Part shown: positions 34,410 through 39,268 of the stretch, one piece after another | Layout of the letters: each line of letters starts with the position of its first letter | Position numbering within the stretch: the stretch's first letter is position 1 | Assembly (NCBI GenBank): GCA_017436865.1 | Contig: JAFSCH010000016.1 | Location: 1 to 39,268 of the forward strand | Length of the DNA stretch: 39,268 nt | Direction of reading: 5' to 3' | Source: Lachnospiraceae bacterium | GTDB taxonomy: Bacteria; Bacillota; Clostridia; Lachnospirales; Lachnospiraceae | Notes under the pieces: model-generated | What the model was told of the DNA's origin: nothing | The model's input: only the letters and a program-made list of their open reading frames with translations | Database searches by the model: none | Translations under genes and position numbers: made by a program

Positions 34410-35189
34410 ATGGCATATGTGAATCCAGAACCTATCTTGGAGGATGTTATTACAGAAATTAATGAAGAAGCAGTATCTGATTATACACGAATGGATGAGG
34501 TGTACTTTGCATTTATTGATGTATTGGGATTTAAAAAGACATTCGATGATATTCGTATATCTAAGGAAGAGGACATGGCAGATAAGTATAGAGATGTATT
34601 TAATTACTATTTTGAATTAATGGGTGAAGCCAAATTTATGGAGAGAGGTAAAAGTACGGGATGCTATGCGGGTCAAACTTCAGATAGTTTATATTTTTAC
34701 ACAGATAGGTCGGACTTTCTTGTAGAATTTATGAAGATTTTTTCACATTTCAATTTGTATGCAATGTCTAAGGATGTATTTTTTAGAGGTGGTATAGCAA
34801 AAGGAAATTTGTATAAAAAAGAAAAGTATCAGTTTTATGGTAATAGCGTTATATATGCTTATTTGATGGAAAGCGTAATTTCAAAGTATCCGATTATAGT
34901 AGTTGATGAGAAAACGAATGAAGATATGAAAAAAATATCTGAGTACGAATCAATGATTGCTTGCGAAAAGGGGCGTTATTACATAAAACCATTCAAATTT
35001 TTGTATGAAGATGTTGCTTTAGATATTGTGAATCCGATCAAGCGAGAAATAGATGTTGATAAAATAAAACACAATATAGAAAATAATCGCAGTTTATTTG
35101 AATATGATGCAAAGAATTATGAGAAATATGTGTTTTTGAAAAAACAATTAGTTGCTTGTGATAATAACAATAACTCTGGGATAGAATAG
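34410..35189 (+). CDS. Class III nucleotide-cyclase-like protein
   Basis: A 259-aa protein whose core resembles class III cyclases: VYFAFIDVLGFKKTF (D37, matching the F-x-D-I-x-G-F metal motif), SDSLYFY (D92, second metal site), FFRGGIAKGNLY (125-136) and QFYGNSVIYAYLMES (141-155, like the YxGxxVNxAxRLE box), then YPIIVVDE. No transmembrane helix or sensor domain is visible. Cyclases act as alarm-signal makers in Pycsar defence, but catalytic competence and substrate cannot be told here. It may instead be a cyclase-fold scaffold. Gap 18 nt to the radical SAM gene; GAGGTG precedes ATG. Confidence 0.55.
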   Translation: MAYVNPEPILEDVITEINEEAVSDYTRMDEVYFAFIDVLGFKKTFDDIRISKEEDMADKYRDVFNYYFELMGEAKFMERGKSTGCYAGQTSDSLYFYTDRSDFLVEFMKIFSHFNLYAMSKDVFFRGGIAKGNLYKKEKYQFYGNSVIYAYLMESVISKYPIIVVDEKTNEDMKKISEYESMIACEKGRYYIKPFKFLYEDVALDIVNPIKREIDVDKIKHNIENNRSLFEYDAKNYEKYVFLKKQLVACDNNNNSGIE

Positions 35190-35200
35190 GAGGGAATAGA

Positions 35201-36652
35201 ATGTCTGAAAATAAAGTTGGAGCAGGAATATTGAATATAATAACAGAGTCTTTATATGACAATCCTATTGTGGTTTTTCGCGAGTATGTGCAAAATTCAA
35301 TGGACTCTATCTTAAAGAGTGGAGAAAATGCAGAGGAGTATGCTATTAAAATATGGAATTCAAAAAATGATTTATTTTTTCTTGATAATGGAATGGGGAT
35401 CGAAAAAGACGAATTTGAAAATGAAATGATAAAAATAGGGGCTTCATCAAAGAAGAAACGGAAAAATCTTGGATATAAAGGTATTGGTAGACTGTCGGGA
35501 GTTCCATATTGTAAGAAACTTGTTTTTATAAATATATCGGATTATTCGAGTAATAAAGTGCAAATCTATACTATAGATAGCGAATTATATGATAGGATTA
35601 AAAATGATGAAAATTATTCAGAGTTGACTTTTACTGAATTAATGAAAAAAATAGGAACTTATCAAGATGATGTGGATATAAGGAGTTTGGCACATATATA
35701 TTCTGAAGTGGAAAAATATGAGAGTCTATTAGAAATTACTAATTCAGGATTTATAGTTTTCATGCAGGAAATATCAATGGTCTTGGGGAATACCATAACA
35801 GATGACGGTTTTTTTCAAGAATTACAATGGCTATTACCAGTAGATTTTAGTGATGAATTATATCAATCTGACAAGAAGGAATTATTTGAAGATTTAACAG
35901 TTGAGTCGATTGAGGATGCTGTGCCTGCTAGACATTGCAATATATATTATAACGATGAACAAATCTTTAGACCAATAAAGAAAGAAATGCTTCGTGATTA
36001 TGTGTGCAAAAGTAATTTTAAGTATGCTGTGGGGTTTCATACATTTAAAGGGGATAAAATTGTAATCGATAAGAAAAATAGTTTTTCAGGCATAAGAATA
36101 TATATAGATAATATGTTATTGTGTGATGAGAACGAATTGCTACAAAGTTTGGATCACTATGGTTTGCTTGCGCATACATCAAATGGACAGTTACAATCTG
36201 TAAGAGGAATTGGTGCAATGATATATATTACGGATAAAGTTAATATATCAGCTAATGCAAGAAGAACTTTTATAGAGGTAACAGACAATGATTCTTTTGA
36301 ATTTTTAAGAATGCTTGCGGAATTTGTAAATAACATATATGACACGAGGTATGCTTTATCTAATTATGCTTCTGCAAGGAGTAAATATCAGGCTGGAGCT
36401 GAACAGTTGCAGCAGTTAAGGGAAAATGCGTTATACAATTTAAAAAAATTAGCGAAAGAGAATGTAGAACTAACAGCAGAAAGCGAAGAAACGGATATTG
36501 ATTTTGAAGCAATGAGTATAACAGATAAAAAGAAGCTAATAAAGAAAGCTATTTCAAATCAATTAGATAATAAACTAAAAGAATATATAAAGAGTTTAGA
36601 TAAATATGATTTGGAAAATGCATACAAGGATTTTTTAGATTGGATTAAATAG
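35201..36652 (+). CDS. GHKL (Hsp90/MORC-like) ATPase 2
   Basis: A 483-aa Bergerat-fold ATPase: N-box FREYVQNSMDSI (E28, N32, D35), G1 box DNGMG (62-66), G2 box GYKGIGRLSG (91-100) followed by VPYCKK. The middle region (about 190-340) and the SANARRTFIE segment look like an S5/transducer fold. The C-terminus is helical and acidic then basic. It is a diverged paralogue of the protein at 30941, in the same operon and separated from it by the radical SAM and cyclase-like genes; the two may heterodimerise. GGAGGG precedes ATG. Confidence 0.85.
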   Translation: MSENKVGAGILNIITESLYDNPIVVFREYVQNSMDSILKSGENAEEYAIKIWNSKNDLFFLDNGMGIEKDEFENEMIKIGASSKKKRKNLGYKGIGRLSGVPYCKKLVFINISDYSSNKVQIYTIDSELYDRIKNDENYSELTFTELMKKIGTYQDDVDIRSLAHIYSEVEKYESLLEITNSGFIVFMQEISMVLGNTITDDGFFQELQWLLPVDFSDELYQSDKKELFEDLTVESIEDAVPARHCNIYYNDEQIFRPIKKEMLRDYVCKSNFKYAVGFHTFKGDKIVIDKKNSFSGIRIYIDNMLLCDENELLQSLDHYGLLAHTSNGQLQSVRGIGAMIYITDKVNISANARRTFIEVTDNDSFEFLRMLAEFVNNIYDTRYALSNYASARSKYQAGAEQLQQLRENALYNLKKLAKENVELTAESEETDIDFEAMSITDKKKLIKKAISNQLDNKLKEYIKSLDKYDLENAYKDFLDWIK

Positions 36653-36694
36653 TCTATTGATAATAGGCTGTGTTTAGGAAGTGGGTGATGCATA

Positions 36695-38179
36695 ATGACA
36701 AAACAAGAAATGATAAATCTTATAAAAACACTTATTAAAACAGGTGAAAAAATTGATGTGGAGTTTAAGGAATCAAAGAATGATTTGAATAAAGATGTAT
36801 ATGAGTCGGTTTGTTCTTTTAATAATAGAGATGGTGGGTATATTATACTTGGTGTTGTAGATAAAACAAAAGAAATTTGCGGTGTGAACCCGGATAAAGT
36901 TGATAAGATGAAAAAGGATTTTACAACATCTATAAACAATGCAAATAAAATTAATCCACCCATATATTTGACACCGGAGGATGTAACTATAGATGATAAG
37001 GTTGTAATATTTATCAGAGTGCCAGAAGGAACACAGCTCCGCCGATTGAATGGTCGAATCTATGACAGGACATATGAAGGAGACATAGATATTACGGATA
37101 ATGCGGAACTGGTATACAAAATGTACGCCAGGAAGCAAAGCACCTATTTTGTAAATAAAGTTTATCCGAAGCTGGGACTGGAATTTTTGGATTTTGATGT
37201 TATCCGTCGAGCGAAGAAAATGGCAATGTCAAGAATGGATAATCACCCATGGTCGGACATGAGTGAAGAAGAAATCCTTAGAAGTTCCGGCTTGATATTG
37301 GCAGATCCGGAAACAGGTAAAGAAGGTATTACTTTGGCTGCTATATTGCTGTTTGGCAAAGACAGCACGATTATGTCCGTTCTGCCACAATATAAGACCG
37401 ATGCTATCTATCGTGTAAAAAATATGGATCGCTATGATGACAGAGAAGTGATTATCACAAACCTTGTAGATAGCTTTAGAAGATTGATGGACTTTGGTAA
37501 AAAGCATCTGAATGATGTGTTTGTGACAGAAGGTGATCAGAGCATCAGTGCCAGAGATAAAATTCTTAGAGAAGTGGTATCAAATATTCTGGCACACAGA
37601 GATTATGCAAATGCTTATACAGCTCAGTTTGTAATTGAAAGAGACAAGCTGTATACGAAAAACAGTAATCTTCCACATGGACACGGTGAATTGGAGCTTA
37701 ATAAATTTGAACCTTTTCCGAAAAATCCACCGATTTCAAAGGTGTTTAGAGAGATTGGATATGCAGATGAATTGGGTTCTGGTATGAGGAATACGAATAA
37801 GTATACCAAGCTGTATTCAGGTGGAGTGCCGAAGTTTGTTGAGGAGAATGTGTTTCAAATTGAAATTCCGATTAGTAATGTGCCGGAATTGAAGGTTGGT
37901 CCAACGGCGGCAGAAGTTATATTAGAAAAACAGAAAGTGAACAATGAAACAAGTTTTGAAACAAGTTTGAAACAAGTTTTGAAACAAAAAGAGTACGAAA
38001 AAATTGAAGGTGTAATAAAAAAACTAATAAGTGAAAAAGAAGTTACAATTCAGGAGGTTATGAAAATAACTGGAAAATCAAGAACTACTGCATGGAGATA
38101 TATGCAGAAATTAGTAGAGTGTGGAGTGGTAATGGCAGATGGACGAACAAACAATATTGTTTATCGTTTGGTAGATTGA
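36695..38179 (+). CDS. AlbA_2 (Schlafen-type) and GHKL-like protein with variable linker and winged helix (element 2)
   Basis: A 494-aa paralogue of the protein at 19071. AlbA_2 domain at the start (KIDVEFKESKN, then VCSFNNRDGGYIILGVVDK); central HATPase_c_4-like region (REVVSNILAHRDYANAYTAQ, ELGSGMRNTNKY); then a linker at about 417-431 coded by four GAAACAAGTTT(T) units; then a winged helix (TIQEVMKITGKSRTTAWRYM). It follows GHKL 2 by 42 nt with TTAGGAAGTGGG upstream, so it is probably the last gene of the operon. Codon use shifts from about 37030 toward higher GC, suggesting a composite origin. Confidence 0.78.
   Translation: MTKQEMINLIKTLIKTGEKIDVEFKESKNDLNKDVYESVCSFNNRDGGYIILGVVDKTKEICGVNPDKVDKMKKDFTTSINNANKINPPIYLTPEDVTIDDKVVIFIRVPEGTQLRRLNGRIYDRTYEGDIDITDNAELVYKMYARKQSTYFVNKVYPKLGLEFLDFDVIRRAKKMAMSRMDNHPWSDMSEEEILRSSGLILADPETGKEGITLAAILLFGKDSTIMSVLPQYKTDAIYRVKNMDRYDDREVIITNLVDSFRRLMDFGKKHLNDVFVTEGDQSISARDKILREVVSNILAHRDYANAYTAQFVIERDKLYTKNSNLPHGHGELELNKFEPFPKNPPISKVFREIGYADELGSGMRNTNKYTKLYSGGVPKFVEENVFQIEIPISNVPELKVGPTAAEVILEKQKVNNETSFETSLKQVLKQKEYEKIEGVIKKLISEKEVTIQEVMKITGKSRTTAWRYMQKLVECGVVMADGRTNNIVYRLVD
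37946..37990 (+). repeat. In-gene tandem repeat with 11- and 12-nt units
   Basis: GAAACAAGTTTT (37946-37957), GAAACAAGTTT (37958-37968), GAAACAAGTTTT (37969-37980), then GAAACAAAA. Because one unit is 11 nt, the reading frame moves across the repeat (ETSF, ETSL, then KQVLKQ). Gain or loss of an 11-nt unit would put the winged helix out of frame. Confidence 0.85.
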
Positions 38180-38245
38180 TTGGAGAAAATATAAAATTCC
38201 CCTTGCACATTCCCCTCATCCGAGTCATAATACCAGTGAGTACAT

Positions 38246-38276
38246 TGATACCCATTCGTGATACCCGAATGATACC
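38246..38276. repeat. TGATACC arm-type repeats, right end of element 2
   Basis: Three TGATACC copies start at 38246, 38259 and 38270. They match the pair at 21711 and 21722, including the shared ATGATACCTGAA. They lie about 165 bp from the candidate right core, mirroring the left end. The surrounding 38180-38440 holds no gene; an AAATAG/CTATTT stem lies near 38310-38332. Confidence 0.5.
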
Positions 38277-38440
38277 TGAAATTTTGAAAACTAAAAATAA
38301 TTAAGAGAAATAGACGAAAAGATGCTATTTCTGAAAGCAAAAACCTACCAAAACAGCTGAAATAAGTTGGTTAGTAGGGAGTTTGTTGAGTAGGAGTAAA
38401 ACGCTGGAAATGCCCGAAAACACTGGATTTACGGGAAGCG

Positions 38441-38451
38441 TGGTTGCAAAA
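38441..38451. other. Candidate attR core of element 2
   Basis: TGGTTGCAAAA, exact repeat of 21531-21541. To its right the sequence leads to a terminator and a housekeeping-like GNAT gene, consistent with a chromosomal border. Confidence 0.5.
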
Positions 38452-38500
38452 TAGTGTTATCAATTTGTTATCAGAATGATTTGAATATGTAGATAGGAAT

Positions 38501-38520
38501 GCCGCAGAGGAATCTGCGGC
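38501..38520. terminator. Terminator between element 2 and the chromosomal GNAT gene
   Basis: GCCGCAGA (38501-38508) pairs perfectly with TCTGCGGC (38513-38520), GGAA loop, followed by ATTTATTTT on the plus strand. It could also stop leftward transcription from the GNAT gene. Confidence 0.75.
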
Positions 38521-38582
38521 ATTTATTTTCTGCAAAAGTCAAGAAAAACTGAAATGTTCCTATGTTTTAAGAATTCGATTTG

Positions 38583-39023
38583 TCATTCAAACCATCTCAC
38601 TTTCAAAGCGAAATTTTTTGCATCACGATATCCAGCTTTTCCATAATATCTTTCATGCATTTCATCTTTTACTGCCTGCAGCTCCAAGCAGGACGCTCCG
38701 GCTTCTTTGACTCTTGCTTCCACTTCAGCTAAAAGAGCACTTCCATAGCCTTTGTTCTGGTGTTTATGGGCTATTAGAATTTCTTCTAATGTGTAACCAA
38801 CAATATCATCGTACTGCTTGTAATATCCCATAACAAAGCCACATACTTCGCCTTCGTCGTCTTTCATCATAAGCGAATAGGAGTCATCTATTTTCAATAC
38901 TTGTTGAATACGCCGTTTTACGGTTTCTTCTGTCCAGCAATCGCCTTCGTGGTTGTTGTAATATTCCATGTATAAAGGAATGACCGCATCGATATCCTTT
39001 ATATCCATTACTTCAAATCGCAT
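38583..39023 (-). CDS. GNAT family N-acetyltransferase (chromosomal flank)
   Basis: A 146-aa acetyltransferase with the acetyl-CoA loop HKHQNKGYGSALLAEVEARV (about residues 86-105), LEEILI before it, and the ending YYGKAGYRDAKNF. It fits stand-alone GNAT enzymes of unknown substrate. It is outside the candidate right end of element 2. Its start codon lies in a perfect inverted repeat (CAAATCGCATA at 39014-39024 with 39045-39055) and no good ribosome site is visible. Confidence 0.85.
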   Translation of the reverse strand: MRFEVMDIKDIDAVIPLYMEYYNNHEGDCWTEETVKRRIQQVLKIDDSYSLMMKDDEGEVCGFVMGYYKQYDDIVGYTLEEILIAHKHQNKGYGSALLAEVEARVKEAGASCLELQAVKDEMHERYYGKAGYRDAKNFALKVRWFE

Positions 39024-39122
39024 AAGGAAATTATCACTTCGTGATATGCGATTTGCGCGGCAAAGTGAACAAGTCCCTCTAGAGAGAGGGATTTAGGGAG
39101 ATGATGTGGACTTGTCCACTTT
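39014..39122. repeat. Adjacent inverted repeats upstream of the GNAT gene
   Basis: CAAATCGCATA (39014-39024) pairs with 39045-39055, enclosing a TATCAC-TTC-GTGATA stem. A second nested pair follows: AAAGTGAACAAGTCC (39062-39076) with 39108-39122 at 14 of 15, and CCCTCT/AGAGGG inside. This could be a small miniature element or a structured leader. Confidence 0.5.
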
Positions 39123-39190
39123 GTTCTCTTTATAGGAAAGTTCTCAAAAAGTCAGATATGATGTATAATAACCAAGAAATAAAAAATGAC

Positions 39191-39268
39191 ATGACAAAAG
39201 AGCGAAGGTGTGACTTCGCCATGACGTTGATTATGAAGTTTTTTGTTTTGTTGGTTGAACTGCACTAT
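39191..39268 (+). CDS. Possible partial ORF cut by the window end
   Basis: An open frame of 26 codons (MTKERRCDFAMTLIMK...) runs to the last base without stop. It includes a GCGAAG/CTTCGC hairpin near 39201-39218 and has no clear ribosome site, so it may be a non-coding leader. The rest of 39123-39190 shows no feature. Confidence 0.2.
   Translation, partial: MTKERRCDFAMTLIMKFFVLLVELHY

Larger units (their letters stand above)
21531..38451. mobile_element. Element 2: integrative mobilizable element carrying a large defence-like operon
   Basis: TGGTTGCAAAA occurs at 21531-21541 and 38441-38451. TGATACC repeats lie about 170 bp inside the left copy and 165 bp inside the right copy, as expected for core and arm sites of a tyrosine integrase. 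Between them lie an excisionase, an intact integrase, MobC, RepA-type ATPase, TnpV, oriT and relaxase, then a cargo operon. No conjugation machinery is present, so transfer would need a helper. The end assignment is inference from repeats; gene content is direct. Confidence 0.6.

Overview
This is a low-GC Firmicutes accessory region, most likely from a gut Lachnospiraceae or related Clostridia genome. I infer this from strong GGAGG ribosome sites, TTG/GTG starts, and Tn4451-type families (TnpW, TnpV, DUF3847, MobL) next to Mob_Pre relaxases. I see no rRNA, tRNA or CRISPR. Nearly the whole window is integrative and mobilizable elements, one nested in another and two lying side by side, carrying defence-like cargo. 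Only the right end (after about 38450) looks like host chromosome.

Element 1 (1 to about 21530, left end probably outside the window) carries an excisionase-like protein (326-520), a small ORF, a HTH replication-type protein (679-1497), a tyrosine integrase (1497-2419 plus 13619-13810), a MobC-like protein, a ParM/ParR-like pair with a nonsense codon in parM, a hairpin-rich oriT candidate and a Mob_Pre relaxase (15792-16997). Its cargo is an AIPR abortive-infection-type nuclease (17200-18894), an AlbA_2/Schlafen-type protein (19071-20453), two phased arrays of short repeats, and an unrecognised gene (20886-21476).

Element 3 (2415-13618, 11,204 bp) is a Tn4451-like mobilizable element with a large serine recombinase. 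It sits inside the element 1 integrase gene, between the HxxRH motif and the catalytic tyrosine. Both junctions carry CATGT, and joining them restores one 369-aa integrase frame. It carries the recombinase, an SPL-type radical SAM protein, RhuM, a zinc-finger protein, a sigma-like protein, TnpW, DUF3847, oriT, a MobL relaxase whose C-terminal coding region is overlapped by two coiled-coil frames, a PIN/NYN-type nuclease, a GNAT and a small DUF6061-like protein.

Element 2 (about 21531-38451) has excisionase, intact tyrosine integrase, MobC, RepA-type ATPase, TnpV, oriT and relaxase in the left half. Candidate ends are TGGTTGCAAAA direct repeats, each about 165-170 bp from TGATACC repeats. The right half is one long cargo operon (27796-38179): a Cro/CI regulator, a NurA-like nuclease, a HerA-like ATPase, an Hsp90/MORC-like GHKL ATPase, a radical SAM enzyme, a class III nucleotide-cyclase-like protein, a second GHKL ATPase, and a second AlbA_2 protein. 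Gaps are 1 to 42 bp and all genes point the same way. I do not recognise this combination as a named system. It is the main candidate in the window for an undescribed defence or DNA-processing system: HerA-NurA would be the DNA-processing core, and the paired GHKL ATPases, radical SAM enzyme and cyclase-like protein would sense, modify or signal. This functional reading is inference.
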